From Exiguobacterium sp. s124 (GTDB taxonomy: Bacteria; Bacillota; Bacilli; Exiguobacteriales; Exiguobacteriaceae): 64,000 nucleotides of DNA. The stretch covers positions 1,364,001 to 1,428,000 of the forward strand of contig NZ_JACSKH010000001.1 of NCBI RefSeq assembly GCF_018617485.1, read 5' to 3'. Positions 43,282 to 52,977 of this stretch are shown in pieces. Numbering within the stretch: the stretch's first letter is position 1; every line of letters begins with the position of its first letter. The translations under genes were made by a program, and so were the position numbers. The notes under the pieces are model-generated. The model was given only the letters and a program-made list of their open reading frames with translations, was not told the origin of the DNA and did not search any database.

Positions 43282-44291
43282 GACAAGTCAAGCTACCGAT
43301 TTATCCCGTCGTCTATCCGACGGGACATCGGTTAAACCAAAATGAGAGCCAGTTCCCTTTACCTGTCCGAATCAAAAATCAACTGGATTCTATGACCTAT
43401 CATGACTTACATGAATATCCGGTCGAACCGATTAATGAGTTGTTTGAACGTTACGCCACGTATGTCGGTGTGACACCCGAGCAATTACTCGTCGGTTGTG
43501 GGAGTGATGAGATGATCCATGTCGTGACGCAAGCATTGCTCGCTCCAGATGACATCGTCCTGTCCCCGACCCCTGATTTTTCGATGTATCCCATTTTCAC
43601 GACAATCGCACACGGTCAACATGTTCAAGCCGCTGATTTATCGTATGAAGGCATCTTGAAGGCAATCGAGACGTATCATCCAAAACTTCTTCTTCTATCG
43701 AACCCGAACAATCCAACCGGAAAACTGTGGACCGTTGAAGAGTTGACGCACCTCGCCACACTCGTGCCGTACCTCGTGGTGGATGAGGCGTATATGGACT
43801 TCACACCTGATGCCAGCATGATCCCGTTTATCGCGAAGCATCCAAATCTCATCGTCCTCCGTACGATGTCGAAGGCGTTCGGATTAGCGAACGTCCGAAT
43901 CGGGTTCATGGTGACAAATAGCGAACTCGCACATTACTTCCGTCAATTCATTCCCCCGTTTAACATTAGCGGGGTAAGTGCAAAAATTTGCAACATCTTC
44001 TTAAAAGACGGGCATTATCTTCAGGAATCGATCGAATGGCATGAAGAGATGCGACAGAAATGGATGGTAGCTTTAGAAGCCATCGGTCAAGTCCTCCCTG
44101 CCTCGACGAACTTCTTGTATGTCGAGTTAGGGCAGCCTGAAGTCGTATGGTCACATTTGACTGCATTGAGTGTACACACGTCGAAACAATCGACGGGGAT
44201 TCGAGTGACCATCGGTGATGAGGCGGCACTCAAGCTTACACAACAAGCGATTCAGCAATACGTTGAATCGATGAATGTAAAAAACTCCTGA
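43278..44291 (+). CDS. HisC-like aminotransferase (second copy)
   Basis: A 337-residue class I/II PLP aminotransferase, closely similar in layout to the HisC of the his operon in this window (shared [37 protein letters not shown]). The PLP lysine is in [15 protein letters not shown]. Candidate activities are histidinol-phosphate, aromatic or other amino acid transamination. It is translationally coupled to an amino acid-binding lipoprotein rather than to his genes, which suggests use of an imported amino acid. A bidirectional terminator follows. Confidence 0.85.
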   Translation: MRQVKLPIYPVVYPTGHRLNQNESQFPLPVRIKNQLDSMTYHDLHEYPVEPINELFERYATYVGVTPEQLLVGCGSDEMIHVVTQALLAPDDIVLSPTPDFSMYPIFTTIAHGQHVQAADLSYEGILKAIETYHPKLLLLSNPNNPTGKLWTVEELTHLATLVPYLVVDEAYMDFTPDASMIPFIAKHPNLIVLRTMSKAFGLANVRIGFMVTNSELAHYFRQFIPPFNISGVSAKICNIFLKDGHYLQESIEWHEEMRQKWMVALEAIGQVLPASTNFLYVELGQPEVVWSHLTALSVHTSKQSTGIRVTIGDEAALKLTQQAIQQYVESMNVKNS

Positions 44292-44312
44292 ACCTCGTGT
44301 TCAGGAGTTTTT
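44281..44312. terminator. Terminator between the aminotransferase and O-acetyltransferase genes
   Basis: AAACTCCTGAAC/GTTCAGGAGTTT, a perfect 12-bp stem with a five-base loop, has T on the plus side and A-run-derived T on the minus side. Confidence 0.87.
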
Positions 44313-44313
44313 G

Positions 44314-44871
44314 TCAGTCAATCGTTTTTATCACGCGCGCCGGATTTCCTCCGACGACTGTACGAGGTGCAACGTCTTTTGTGACGACTGCGCCAGATGC
44401 GATGACGGCCTCATCACCAATCGTCACACCCGGATTGATGATGGCCCCTCCACCAATCCATACCCGGTCGCCGATGGTCACCGGCTTCCCGAACTCATAC
44501 CCAGAGATGCGCTCAATCGGATCGATCGGATGTGTCGCCGTATAGATATGTACACCCGGTGCGAGCATACAGTCATCCCCAAACGTGATGGGACAGATGT
44601 CTAGAAAGACACAGTCAAAATTCGCATAAAATCGTTCACCTAAGTGGATGTTATACCCATAATCACATTTGAAGTTTGGTTCGATGTAATACGACTCTTT
44701 CGTCGAACCGAGTAACGCACTAAGAATTTCTTTCCGCTCAGTCAAATCATCAATCCCGGAACGATTGAATCGCTCGATCAATCGCCGGGCATGCTTCCGA
44801 TCTTTAACGAGCGTCTCATCACCAGCTAAATATAATTCACCACGAATCATCTTCTCTTTTTCCGTCATCAT
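44314..44871 (-). CDS. Sugar O-acetyltransferase (Maa/LacA type)
   Basis: A 185-residue trimeric left-handed beta-helix acetyltransferase. The N-terminal helical cap is [21 protein letters not shown], hexapeptide repeats run from about residue 70, and the catalytic histidine is in TATHPIDP near 112. Such maltose/galactoside acetyltransferases use acetyl-CoA to acetylate non-metabolised sugars. Two neighbouring ATGs (44871 and 44868) follow AAGGAGG; the second has the better spacing. Confidence 0.9.
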   Translation of the reverse strand: MMTEKEKMIRGELYLAGDETLVKDRKHARRLIERFNRSGIDDLTERKEILSALLGSTKESYYIEPNFKCDYGYNIHLGERFYANFDCVFLDICPITFGDDCMLAPGVHIYTATHPIDPIERISGYEFGKPVTIGDRVWIGGGAIINPGVTIGDEAVIASGAVVTKDVAPRTVVGGNPARVIKTID

Positions 44872-44953
44872 GATCCCTCCTTAAAATCAGTATAGAGGAT
44901 TTTTGAAGGCTTTAGGGAATAGAGACAAGGATGAGCAGAAGGAGGAAGATGTG

Positions 44954-45877
44954 ATGAAACGAATTTTAGAATGTCGGGCAAGTGATTTTATAACATTTAA
45001 TCGTCAAGATTTAGTCGGGTCGATTCGAAAGGCAGAAGGACGAACCGTCATGGCCGAGGTCATCCCGACCGTGCAACCGCTGTACCCAGAAGTGACGAAC
45101 GCAGAGCTGGCGCGAGCGTTCGGTGCCGACTTGATTTTATTGAACATGTTGGATGTGTTCCATCCTTATATTAAAGGACTTGAAAGTCATGCGTTGTTCG
45201 GAGATCTACCAGGTGATGAGATGAGCGACCATCCGATTTTGGAACTAAAAAGACTGATTGGATTACCTGTCGGTGTCAACTTGGAACCCGTCGACTTTTC
45301 AGAGAAATCGTCTGAGATGAATGAAGTGAAACGAGGCAGACTCGCTTCAGTTGAAGCGTTCCAAAAAGCATCTGAACTCGGAATCGATTTCGTTTGTCTG
45401 ACGGGCAACCCGAATACGGGGGTCACGAATGAAGCAATCGAACAAGCCATTATCCGGGGGCGTCGTGAATTCGCCGGCGTCATCATTGCCGGAAAAATGC
45501 ATCAGGCCGGTGTCGGCAACGTATTGGACCGCGACGCATACATTCGCTTTGTCGAAGCTGGGGCAGATATCATTCTATTGCCGGCTCCAGGAACCGTACC
45601 AGGTGTCCGTGAAGACTCCTTCCACGAACTCGTACAAGAATTGCAAGCGCTCGGGGCCCTCACGTTAGCAGCGATTGGGACGTCTCAAGAAGGAGCTGAT
45701 GTGGCGACTGTTCGTGACATCGCACTCTCTTCGAAACGAGGCGGCGCGGATATCGTTCATATCGGCGATGCCGGATTATCTGGGATTGCCGTACCTGAAA
45801 ACATTCAGGCACTCTCGATTGCCATTCGCGGACGGCGTCATACATACATTCGCATGGCCGCTTCGGTCAATCGATAA
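44954..45877 (+). CDS. Unassigned conserved barrel-like protein
   Basis: A 307-residue cytoplasmic protein of alternating strands and helices, TIM-barrel-like in rhythm: VMAEVIPTVQP, ADLILLNMLDVF, GLPVGVNLEP, GIDFVCLTGNP, FAGVIIAGKM, ADIILLPAPGTVPG and GADIVHIGDAG read as successive strand ends. Acidic residues at several strand ends suggest a metal site, as in PEP-mutase- or aldolase-like enzymes, but I cannot name a reaction. ATG at 44954 follows AAGGAGGAAG. It is monocistronic and ends in the terminator shared with the his operon. Confidence 0.7.
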   Translation: MKRILECRASDFITFNRQDLVGSIRKAEGRTVMAEVIPTVQPLYPEVTNAELARAFGADLILLNMLDVFHPYIKGLESHALFGDLPGDEMSDHPILELKRLIGLPVGVNLEPVDFSEKSSEMNEVKRGRLASVEAFQKASELGIDFVCLTGNPNTGVTNEAIEQAIIRGRREFAGVIIAGKMHQAGVGNVLDRDAYIRFVEAGADIILLPAPGTVPGVREDSFHELVQELQALGALTLAAIGTSQEGADVATVRDIALSSKRGGADIVHIGDAGLSGIAVPENIQALSIAIRGRRHTYIRMAASVNR

Positions 45878-45880
45878 CAC

Positions 45881-45914
45881 AAAAAAGGGAAGGAGCATGT
45901 CTCCTTCCCTTTTC
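45881..45914. terminator. Bidirectional terminator between the barrel protein and his operon
   Basis: AAAAGGGAAGGAG/CTCCTTCCCTTTT, 13 perfect pairs with a five-base loop, with A and T flanks on both sides; it ends the his operon on the minus strand. Confidence 0.9.
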
Positions 45915-45916
45915 GT

Positions 45917-46225
45917 TTACCATTCCGTGACGTCTCGACGCGGCTTCGCCGGTGTCGTCGTTCCGTGACGCTTGGCAAGTAACGCCTCCACATCCTCTAA
46001 ACGAACACCTTTGGCTGCTAACAAGACGAGTAAGTGATACAGAAGATCTGCTGACTCTTCGACCAAGTCTTCATCCGTCATGGCAGCAATGACAACCTCG
46101 AACGATTCTTCACCAAACTTCTTGGCGATTTTTTCAACACCCTGTTCCAACAAGTACGTCGTATAAGAACCTTCTTTCGGTTCTGCTTTTCTAGATTGAA
46201 TCAATTGCTCCAATTCATGAATCAT
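45917..46225 (-). CDS. hisE: Phosphoribosyl-ATP pyrophosphatase HisE
   Basis: A 102-residue MazG-fold HisE that hydrolyses phosphoribosyl-ATP to phosphoribosyl-AMP, step 2 of histidine synthesis. The metal-binding acids are in [14 protein letters not shown] and [17 protein letters not shown] at 46225 follows GGAGGTGAG and overlaps the hisI stop by four bases. In B. subtilis HisI and HisE are one fused protein; here they are separate, adjacent and coupled. It is the last gene of the operon. Confidence 0.95.
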   Translation of the reverse strand: MIHELEQLIQSRKAEPKEGSYTTYLLEQGVEKIAKKFGEESFEVVIAAMTDEDLVEESADLLYHLLVLLAAKGVRLEDVEALLAKRHGTTTPAKPRRDVTEW

Positions 46226-46554
46226 ACGCTCACCTCCGTAAAGAAACAGCTTCGATTCCCGGTATGACACGTCGGACCGTTCGCATGGACACGAACGAGA
46301 AGCGCATCCTGGTCACAGTCGACGTGAATGCTGACGACGTCAAGTGTATTCCCGCTCGTCTCCCCCTTCATCCACAGCCGACCTTTCGATCGGGACCAAA
46401 ACGTGACGACTCGTTCACGAAGTGTCTGTCGGATTGCCTCATCGTTCATATATCCTAACATGAGGACCGCCCCATCCTCTTCTGAAACGATGATGGCGGG
46501 GATTAGTTCATTTTCGTCGAAACGAACCGCATCGGCAAGTTGTGACTCGTGCAT
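46222..46554 (-). CDS. hisI: Phosphoribosyl-AMP cyclohydrolase HisI
   Basis: A 110-residue enzyme opening the adenine ring of phosphoribosyl-AMP, step 3 of the pathway. Zinc/magnesium ligands are visible in [11 protein letters not shown] and in the C-terminal [26 protein letters not shown] precedes the ATG. It overlaps the end of hisF by 52 bases, an unusually long overlap, and hisE by four. Confidence 0.95.
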   Translation of the reverse strand: MHESQLADAVRFDENELIPAIIVSEEDGAVLMLGYMNDEAIRQTLRERVVTFWSRSKGRLWMKGETSGNTLDVVSIHVDCDQDALLVRVHANGPTCHTGNRSCFFTEVSV

Positions 46555-47270
46555 ACGTGTTTCACCTCTTCTACTGTCGTTTTTCGGTCATGTAAGATGG
46601 AGGCAAGTAATGCGGCATCGACTTTCTCAAGCGCCTCGACTACGTGCTCGGCATTCCCTGCACCACCGGAAGCGATAATCGGAATATCGACGACTTCGCG
46701 GAGTTGTTCTAAAATCGTCAGGTCATATCCGTTCTGCTTCCCGTCTTGGTTCATGGACGTGACAAGAAGTTCACCCGCTCCAAGTGCGGCCACTTGTTTC
46801 GCCCATTCGACTGCCAACAGCTCGGTTTTCTGTTTACCGCCATATGTGTAGACGTAGTACGCCCCGTCTTCAAACTTCACATCGATCGCCACGACGATAC
46901 ATTGTGATCCGAAACGATCCGCGGCTTCACGAATGAGACTCGGAGATTCGACAGCGAGCGTATTCAATGATACTTTGTCCGCTCCTGCTTTTAACAGTGA
47001 AGAGATATCCTCAAGCGAACGAATCCCTCCACCGACCGTCAACGGAATGAACACTTTTCGTGCAACCGCACTGACGACATCGAGCATCGTCTGTCGGCGT
47101 TCCGTACTTGCCGTGATATCGAGAAAGACGAGTTCATCTGCTCCCGACTCATCGTAATATTTCGCAATTTCGACCGGGTCACCAATGTCTCGTAATTGAA
47201 CGAATTCAATCCCTTTGACGACACGACCTTCTTTCACATCGAGACATGGAATAATTCTGCGTTTAAGCAT
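46503..47270 (-). CDS. hisF: Imidazole glycerol phosphate synthase cyclase subunit HisF
   Basis: A 255-residue TIM barrel that, with HisH, makes imidazole glycerol phosphate and AICAR. Catalytic aspartates are in [15 protein letters not shown] (Asp11 type) and [13 protein letters not shown] (Asp130 type); phosphate loops are VGGGIRS and [10 protein letters not shown] at 47270 follows GGGAGG and overlaps the hisA stop by eight bases; a start 18 bases upstream lies before that site. Confidence 0.96.
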   Translation of the reverse strand: MLKRRIIPCLDVKEGRVVKGIEFVQLRDIGDPVEIAKYYDESGADELVFLDITASTERRQTMLDVVSAVARKVFIPLTVGGGIRSLEDISSLLKAGADKVSLNTLAVESPSLIREAADRFGSQCIVVAIDVKFEDGAYYVYTYGGKQKTELLAVEWAKQVAALGAGELLVTSMNQDGKQNGYDLTILEQLREVVDIPIIASGGAGNAEHVVEALEKVDAALLASILHDRKTTVEEVKHVCTSHNLPMRFVSTKMN

Positions 47271-47976
47271 AACGCGCCTCCCATTCAATCAGTTCATCGA
47301 TACTTACTTTACCGGAGAGGAGGGCTTTGCCGACGACCGCCTCATCAATCTTGGCCATCTTCAGTTCTTTCACGTCCTCTTCCGTCGTCACACCGCCTGA
47401 AGCGATCAGGGTGACGTTGACGATTTGCCGTAACGCCTTCATGCGGGAGACGTTCGGTCCGTTTAGTTTCCCGTCAGAACCGATGTCCGTATACAAAATC
47501 GTCTCGATTCCTCGTTGGACGAGGTCTTGGGCGACAGAGATATCATCGAGTTTCGTCGCTTCCTGCCAGCCGTTGATAGCGACTTTCCCATCATACGCAT
47601 CGAGTGCCACGGCGACTCGATTGCCGTACTTCTCGATAGCCCGATCCAAAAAGTCAGGGTCCATGAACGCCTTCGTCCCTAAAAGGACGCGGTCCGCACC
47701 AGTTTCCATGACCGCATCGAGTGAAGCTTCTGAACGAATCCCGCCCCCTGTTTGAACGAGGAATCCAAGAGACTTTGCATAGTGGACGACGTCTAAGTGA
47801 CGTGGCTCACCTGCTTTGGCCCCTTCTAAATCAATCAAGTGAATCATCGGAACTTTTCCTTGCCATTCTTTCAGTAGCTCATACGGGTCACCATATTGTT
47901 CTTCTGTCGAAAAATCACCTTCCGTCAAACGGACAATCTTTCCTCCGATTAAATCAATGGCGGGTAGTAATCTCAC
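47263..47976 (-). CDS. hisA: ProFAR isomerase HisA
   Basis: A 237-residue TIM barrel that isomerises ProFAR to PRFAR. Catalytic aspartates are in [15 protein letters not shown] and [12 protein letters not shown]; phosphate loops are TGGGIRS and ASGGV. The start is GTG at 47976, behind AAGGAGG and aligned with the family's N-terminus; it overlaps hisH by 23 bases. Upstream in-frame codons would lie inside hisH. Confidence 0.95.
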   Translation of the reverse strand: MRLLPAIDLIGGKIVRLTEGDFSTEEQYGDPYELLKEWQGKVPMIHLIDLEGAKAGEPRHLDVVHYAKSLGFLVQTGGGIRSEASLDAVMETGADRVLLGTKAFMDPDFLDRAIEKYGNRVAVALDAYDGKVAINGWQEATKLDDISVAQDLVQRGIETILYTDIGSDGKLNGPNVSRMKALRQIVNVTLIASGGVTTEEDVKELKMAKIDEAVVGKALLSGKVSIDELIEWEARYA

Positions 47977-48541
47977 GTTCGACCGCCTCCTTCCATTCTT
48001 GAAGTAAACTGAGACCGAACGTCCCACTTTTTTCTGGGTGGAACTGCATGCCCGTCACGAGCCCTTTTTGAACAATCGCCGGAACTTTCTCACCCATGTA
48101 TTCAGCCGCTGCCACGATGTATTCGTCATCCGTCACCGCATGGTAAGAGTGGACAAAATAGACATCCTCATCCCGAAGGATCGAGTTCCATCCAACGTGT
48201 GGGAGCCGCTTCGCACGCATACGTTCCACTGTCCCCGGAATCAAACCGAGACCTTTCGTCGGCATCCCTTCCGTGCTTGAGTCAAACAAGAGCTGCATCC
48301 CGAGACAAATGCCTAAAAACGGCTTTTCTGTCGCCATTCGTTGCAAGAACGGGATAAGACCTGTCTGTTCGAGTGATTGCATCGCTTGTGGGAAAGCACC
48401 GACACCAGGGAGTAAAATGGCGTCCGCTTCTTCAATTTGCCTCGCATCATTCGTGATCACGACATAACAGCCGATAGCTTGTAACGCACGTTCGACGTTG
48501 AACACGTTTCCCATGCCATAATCGATGACAGCTACTTTCAT
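47954..48541 (-). CDS. hisH: Imidazole glycerol phosphate synthase glutaminase subunit HisH
   Basis: A 195-residue class I glutamine amidotransferase that feeds ammonia to HisF. The nucleophile cysteine is in [11 protein letters not shown] near residue 78, and the His-Glu pair is in MQFHPEKS near 176. Its ATG overlaps the hisB stop by four bases. Confidence 0.96.
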   Translation of the reverse strand: MKVAVIDYGMGNVFNVERALQAIGCYVVITNDARQIEEADAILLPGVGAFPQAMQSLEQTGLIPFLQRMATEKPFLGICLGMQLLFDSSTEGMPTKGLGLIPGTVERMRAKRLPHVGWNSILRDEDVYFVHSYHAVTDDEYIVAAAEYMGEKVPAIVQKGLVTGMQFHPEKSGTFGLSLLQEWKEAVEREITTRH

Positions 48542-49125
48542 CCTTCAATCCATCCTTTCGTAGAAGGGAGTCGGTTCGTCCCATCGCTCGAGACAGCCTC
48601 GGCGAGTGCCCGACCGAACGCCTTAAACAACCCTTCAATCATGTGGTGTGAATTCGACCCGTAAAGGACGGCGAGGTGAAGCGTGAGTCGACCGTTCATG
48701 GCGACGGCACGGAAGAACTCCTCTGCGAGTTCTGTGTCAAAATCGCCGAGCTTCGGATTGCGAATCTCCGCCTGATAGACAAGGTAAGGGCGCCCTGACA
48801 CATCGACGACCGCTCGCGCGAGCGTCTCATCCATCGGCATGTAGCTTGAGCCATAACGACGAATCCCGACTTTGTTCCCGAGAGACTTCGCAATGAGTTG
48901 CCCGAGCGCGATCCCGACATCCTCGACCGTATGATGGGCATCGACCCATGTGTCACCTTCTACTTTCACGTGTAAGTCCATCTGACTGTGAAAGGCGAGC
49001 AACGTCAACATGTGGTCAAAAAACCCGACCCCCGTCTGAATGGAGCTCTCCCCTGTTCCGTCTAGATTTAATTGAATGTCTATTTTCGTCTCTTTCGTCT
49101 CACGTTTTAGTTCAGCTGTTCTCAA
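48538..49125 (-). CDS. hisB: Imidazoleglycerol-phosphate dehydratase HisB
   Basis: A 195-residue monofunctional dehydratase with the two Mn-site repeats: [13 protein letters not shown] and [14 protein letters not shown], then [16 protein letters not shown] at the end. The histidinol phosphatase domain of enteric HisB is absent; HisJ supplies that step. The start is TTG at 49125 after GAGGTGAA, overlapping hisC by 14 bases. Confidence 0.96.
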   Translation of the reverse strand: MRTAELKRETKETKIDIQLNLDGTGESSIQTGVGFFDHMLTLLAFHSQMDLHVKVEGDTWVDAHHTVEDVGIALGQLIAKSLGNKVGIRRYGSSYMPMDETLARAVVDVSGRPYLVYQAEIRNPKLGDFDTELAEEFFRAVAMNGRLTLHLAVLYGSNSHHMIEGLFKAFGRALAEAVSSDGTNRLPSTKGWIEG

Positions 49126-50128
49126 CAGAATTCACCTCTTCAATCGTTTGTCGGATATAGGCATACGCCTCGTCTGTTCCCGCACTGACACGTAGTCCAT
49201 CAGGAAACGCGCGTACATGGACCCCATTCTCAAGGAAGCGAGATGCCCATCCTTCACTATCATCCGTTTTGACATAAATGAAGTTGGCACGGCTCGGTAA
49301 AATCTCACCGATTGGTCGTAACAACTCCGTTAATTTCTCACGTTGCGCCGTATGGAACTGAATCGACTCCTGAATGTATGATGCATCTCGTAAGACGACG
49401 TTCGCGACAGCGGCACTGAGTCCACTGACGTTGAATGGCGAGCGGAATCGGTCGATTTGTTCGATGATCTCCTCTGAGGTAATCATAAAACCAATCCGAA
49501 GGTTCGCTAAACCGAACGCCTTCGATAACGTCCGTAGGATGATGACGTTCGGGTGCTCGTTCAAGCGAGACACAAATGAGTCGTCCATCGTGAAATCGAT
49601 ATACGCTTCATCCACGACGAGATAAGGGACGCGTGCCGCAATGTCCGAAAGTTGTTCAAGCGTCCACATCTTGCCTGTCGGGTTGTTTGGGTTCGAAATC
49701 AGAACGAGCTTCGGTTTGATTGATTGAATGAGCTCGACGAGTGTCTCATAGTTCAATCCGTTTGCATCAGGTTGGATGAATTGGCCTCTCGCGATTTGAG
49801 TATAAATGCCATACATCGAAAAGTCAGGTGCCGGAGCGAGGACACGGTCCTCTGTATCTAAGATCGCCTGACTTAAAATTGCCAACAGTTCATCGCTTCC
49901 GCTTCCGACCATGAGTTGTGTCGACTCGACTCCTGCATAGGTCGCATAACTCGCTTTTAAAGCAATCAACTCGTCGACCGGATAACGGCTTAGTGCCTCG
50001 AGTGATACGTCACGAATCGCTTGTTCCAATCGTTCTGGTAACGGATATTGGCTCTCGTTTTGATTGAGCGCGAACCCAGTCACGGCATGCGGCACATAGC
50101 GCGGGATGTTCTGATAATTCCGTCTCAT
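49112..50128 (-). CDS. hisC: Histidinol-phosphate aminotransferase HisC
   Basis: A 338-residue PLP enzyme transaminating imidazole-acetol phosphate with glutamate. The PLP lysine lies in [15 protein letters not shown] and the cofactor pocket in [11 protein letters not shown] and VVDEAYIDF. Being inside the his operon it is the dedicated HisC; a close relative sits at 43278. Its ATG overlaps the hisD stop by four bases. Confidence 0.95.
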   Translation of the reverse strand: MRRNYQNIPRYVPHAVTGFALNQNESQYPLPERLEQAIRDVSLEALSRYPVDELIALKASYATYAGVESTQLMVGSGSDELLAILSQAILDTEDRVLAPAPDFSMYGIYTQIARGQFIQPDANGLNYETLVELIQSIKPKLVLISNPNNPTGKMWTLEQLSDIAARVPYLVVDEAYIDFTMDDSFVSRLNEHPNVIILRTLSKAFGLANLRIGFMITSEEIIEQIDRFRSPFNVSGLSAAVANVVLRDASYIQESIQFHTAQREKLTELLRPIGEILPSRANFIYVKTDDSEGWASRFLENGVHVRAFPDGLRVSAGTDEAYAYIRQTIEEVNSVENS

Positions 50129-51342
50129 ACGTCCTCCATCCGAACAGCCATTGCACGGGCATGTCCTTCTAGTTGTTCTTGTTTGGCGATTCGAATCGCC
50201 GCCTTCGTAATCGTCTCATCGAGTTCTGTCATCTCAAGGAACGTCTGACGGCGATAAAAGTCGTCGACGGACAATCCACTCGAGAATCGCGCTGTCCCAC
50301 TCGTCGGTAAGACGTGATTCGGTCCAGCGATATAATCTCCGAACGCCTCAGCTGCCTCGTGACCGAGGAAGAACGACCCACCGTGACGAATCGACTTCAT
50401 CAATTGCTCCGGGTCTTTAACGGCTAACTGGACGTGCTCGGCAGCCATTGTGTTCGCATACTCGATGGCTTCCTCTAGCGATCGATACAAGACACCGCCA
50501 CGCTTCAACGCTTCTCTTGCGATGTCCTGTCGTGGTAAGAGCGCGAGCTGTCGTTCAAGTTCTCGCTCCACTTCATCACGAAGCGTCTCTGTCGTGACGA
50601 GTGCGATTGCTGTCGCTTCTACGTCATGTTCTGCTTGTGCGAGAAGGTCAGCCGCGACCCACTTCGGATTCGCCGTCTCATCGGCAACAATTAATACTTC
50701 AGACGGTCCGGCAACGGAGTCGATGCCGACGATGTGCGACACGAGTGCCTTCGCTGTCGCGACATACGCATTTCCCGGTCCTACAATCTTATCAACCGGG
50801 CGGATCGTTTCTGTCCCATATGCGAGTGCAGCAACGGCTTGTGCGCCTCCTACTAGAAAACATTCATCAGCTCCTGCGATTTTTGCTGCAATCAAGAGCG
50901 AAATGTCGATTCCATCTGCTTTTGGAGGAGTGACCATGACCACTCGTTTGACACCGGCGACTTTCGCAGGAATGATGTTCATCAGGACGCTCGACGGATA
51001 GACAGCTGTCCCGCCTGGCACATAGACACCGACCGAATCGAGTGGCATATAACGTCGACCGAGTCGGAACATCGTATCTTCGAACACATCATCTTGCCGT
51101 ACTTGATGCGAATGGAACGCACGAATCCGTTCTGCTGCCAATGTCAGCGCTTCAGTTAATTCAGCAAATGCTGCCGGTGGGGTGAAGCGAGACAAATCGA
51201 CTGATTCGATTTTGTCGACGCCATCGAATTGACGCGTCCATTCAAGTAGCGCTTCGTCTCCACGGGTTTCAATCGATTCTACGATGGGTTTCACGGCCTC
51301 GGCCCATGCTTCGCGCCGTGATCGATTCGTATCAGTGCTCAT
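50125..51342 (-). CDS. hisD: Histidinol dehydrogenase HisD
   Basis: A 405-residue zinc enzyme oxidising histidinol to histidine in two NAD-dependent steps. Motifs are PGGTAVYPSSVLMN, VDKIVGPGNAYVATAK, SEVLIVADE, the zinc site QAEHD and the catalytic AAEHVQL and PTSGTARFSSGLS. It is about 20 to 25 residues shorter at the N-terminus than the usual 427-430; ATG at 51342 (GGGAGACGC upstream, ATGA overlap with hisG) leaves no room for more. Confidence 0.95.
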   Translation of the reverse strand: MSTDTNRSRREAWAEAVKPIVESIETRGDEALLEWTRQFDGVDKIESVDLSRFTPPAAFAELTEALTLAAERIRAFHSHQVRQDDVFEDTMFRLGRRYMPLDSVGVYVPGGTAVYPSSVLMNIIPAKVAGVKRVVMVTPPKADGIDISLLIAAKIAGADECFLVGGAQAVAALAYGTETIRPVDKIVGPGNAYVATAKALVSHIVGIDSVAGPSEVLIVADETANPKWVAADLLAQAEHDVEATAIALVTTETLRDEVERELERQLALLPRQDIAREALKRGGVLYRSLEEAIEYANTMAAEHVQLAVKDPEQLMKSIRHGGSFFLGHEAAEAFGDYIAGPNHVLPTSGTARFSSGLSVDDFYRRQTFLEMTELDETITKAAIRIAKQEQLEGHARAMAVRMEDV

Positions 51343-51947
51343 GCGTCTCCCTCCTGACTCAGCTTACGGATCCATTCCTTCAATTCGTCAGGCTGTTCCG
51401 CCAAAGCCGTTTCACTCGTAATGAACTTTGCATTGATTGAAAAGATTGTTTCATATTCCTCTAAGTCGTTCGCTGCCAACGTCGCACCCGTCTCGACGAT
51501 ATCGACGATGCAATCAGCGAGTCCGGTTAGCGGAGCAAGTTCGACCGACCCATTCAATGCGATGATTTCAACGTTCTGTCGTTTCGAAGCAAAGTGTGAG
51601 ATGGCGATGTTTGGATATTTACTGGCCACTTTTAATTTCTTTGTGCCATTACGTCGAACTTTAGGGCCACATACGGCCATCCGACAACGTCCGAACGGTA
51701 AATCGACGACTTCGAGCACGCCAGGTGTTTTTTCTCGTAGAATATCTCCCCCGACGATTCCGACATCTGCGGCACCGTGCATCACATATTTATAGACATC
51801 GTCCCCTTTGACGAAAATAAACTCATGATCCCCTGCCTTTACCGTCAGCTCACGTCCACGCTTTTCCGGCCATACCGGCAAATCTTTTTCTACAAAAAAT
51901 TGACGGGCTGCTTTTTCAATTCGTCCTTTTGCGACCGCTACCTTCAT
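51339..51947 (-). CDS. hisG: ATP phosphoribosyltransferase HisG, short form
   Basis: A 202-residue short-form catalytic subunit for the first step of histidine synthesis, joining ATP and PRPP. The PRPP loop is in DCIVDIVETGATLAAN. The C-terminal regulatory domain of long HisG is absent, so it depends on HisZ, encoded just upstream with a four-base overlap. Confidence 0.95.
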   Translation of the reverse strand: MKVAVAKGRIEKAARQFFVEKDLPVWPEKRGRELTVKAGDHEFIFVKGDDVYKYVMHGAADVGIVGGDILREKTPGVLEVVDLPFGRCRMAVCGPKVRRNGTKKLKVASKYPNIAISHFASKRQNVEIIALNGSVELAPLTGLADCIVDIVETGATLAANDLEEYETIFSINAKFITSETALAEQPDELKEWIRKLSQEGDA

Positions 51948-52867
51948 TTCATCACCTCATCTAACTGTTCTAAATCGAGTGACATGCCGAACGCTCGTCT
52001 CGAGTGTCCAAAATGTCCATATAGGGAATCGTATCGTCCACCTGAAAGGACTCGCTTGCCTTCAACGCTACCCGTCACCGTCAAACCAGAATAGTAATCA
52101 AAGTCTCCCGTTTGACCGAAGTCATATGACACCTCTAGTCCGATTGAGCGCAAGTGTTGTACGGCATCATCGACTTCATCAATGGCATCTTTTAAAGAAT
52201 CCGGTGCCTCGGCACGTAATTCTTCAAGTGCAGCGTTCCCAATTAAAAAAGGGAGCTTCGCAATCAATGGATACCGATACGTCTCAGCTAGTTCGCGTAA
52301 TGACTCTAAATTTCGAAGCGCCAAGATTTTTCGGAATGTGCGTTCCTGTATGCCCGTCTCTTTCGCGATTAACGAGATGACAGCCGCTGATCCGATTTTT
52401 AATGTCAAGCGATCTTTTGGAAGGACTCCTTCAGTCATATCGAGAAAAGATTCAATGAGATGACTATCTTTCTCTTCACCGTCGACCCACTCGAGTCCAA
52501 GCTGTTGGCGTTCATGCGGTTGACCTGAATGCTTGACCGTCCGACGATAGACAGCCCCGGCGTAGGCGACACGCATCGGTTCATGACCGTCTGCTAGCTT
52601 TCTAGCAATTTGAAGTGTATAGTCAGGGCGCATGACGAGGAGTTCCCCGTCATTCCCGAATAAACGATAGTAGGCCGACTCGTCAAAGAGCGCCAAATTT
52701 TGATAATGCGAATAGTATTCGAGTAGCGGTGGGTCGATGACGGCATAACCGCTCGCCTCTGCCTTCTCTAAAAATGACAGCATCCAACGCTTTGGTCGAA
52801 TGACATCTCCTGATTGAAGTTCATACCATCCTTCTGGAATCGAACCTTTTGAATTTGACCAAATCAT
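51944..52867 (-). CDS. hisZ: ATP phosphoribosyltransferase regulatory subunit HisZ
   Basis: A 307-residue paralogue of histidyl-tRNA synthetase that lacks the anticodon-binding domain and forms the hetero-octameric HisGZ complex, providing histidine feedback control. Class II synthetase-like motifs are MRPDYTLQIARKLAD (motif 2 region, with AYAGAVYRR) and SGGRYDSLYGHFG (motif 3-like). ATG at 52867 follows AAAGGGTGG. It is the first gene of the operon. Confidence 0.93.
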   Translation of the reverse strand: MIWSNSKGSIPEGWYELQSGDVIRPKRWMLSFLEKAEASGYAVIDPPLLEYYSHYQNLALFDESAYYRLFGNDGELLVMRPDYTLQIARKLADGHEPMRVAYAGAVYRRTVKHSGQPHERQQLGLEWVDGEEKDSHLIESFLDMTEGVLPKDRLTLKIGSAAVISLIAKETGIQERTFRKILALRNLESLRELAETYRYPLIAKLPFLIGNAALEELRAEAPDSLKDAIDEVDDAVQHLRSIGLEVSYDFGQTGDFDYYSGLTVTGSVEGKRVLSGGRYDSLYGHFGHSRRAFGMSLDLEQLDEVMK

Positions 52868-52894
52868 GAAAACCACCCTTTATCTTATTATCAC

Positions 52895-52923
52895 TTTACC
52901 AAACTAAAGCAGTGTGTTAAATT
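52895..52923 (+). promoter_or_regulatory. Candidate hisJ promoter overlapping the his operon promoter
   Basis: TTTACC (52895-52900) and TAAATT (52918-52923) are 17 bases apart. Its -10 shares the TAAATTTA palindrome with the hisZ promoter. CTTTA-N6-TAAAG at 52894-52909 is a possible operator. Confidence 0.45.
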
Positions 52924-52948
52924 TATCAAACAGAGCAACACCTGTCAA
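52920..52948 (-). promoter_or_regulatory. Sigma-A promoter of the his operon
   Basis: TTGACA (52948-52943) and TAAATT (52925-52920) are 17 bases apart on the minus strand, placing the start about 45 bases before hisZ. The leader is too short for a T-box. Confidence 0.7.
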
Positions 52949-52977
52949 CCAATTGAACTGAAAAGGACGTGTAACGG

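Noticed and set aside
52868-52977. T-box leader for the his operon
   Set aside because: The mapped promoter leaves a leader of about 45 bases, too short for a T-box, and no AGGGTGG antiterminator element is followed by a terminator hairpin.
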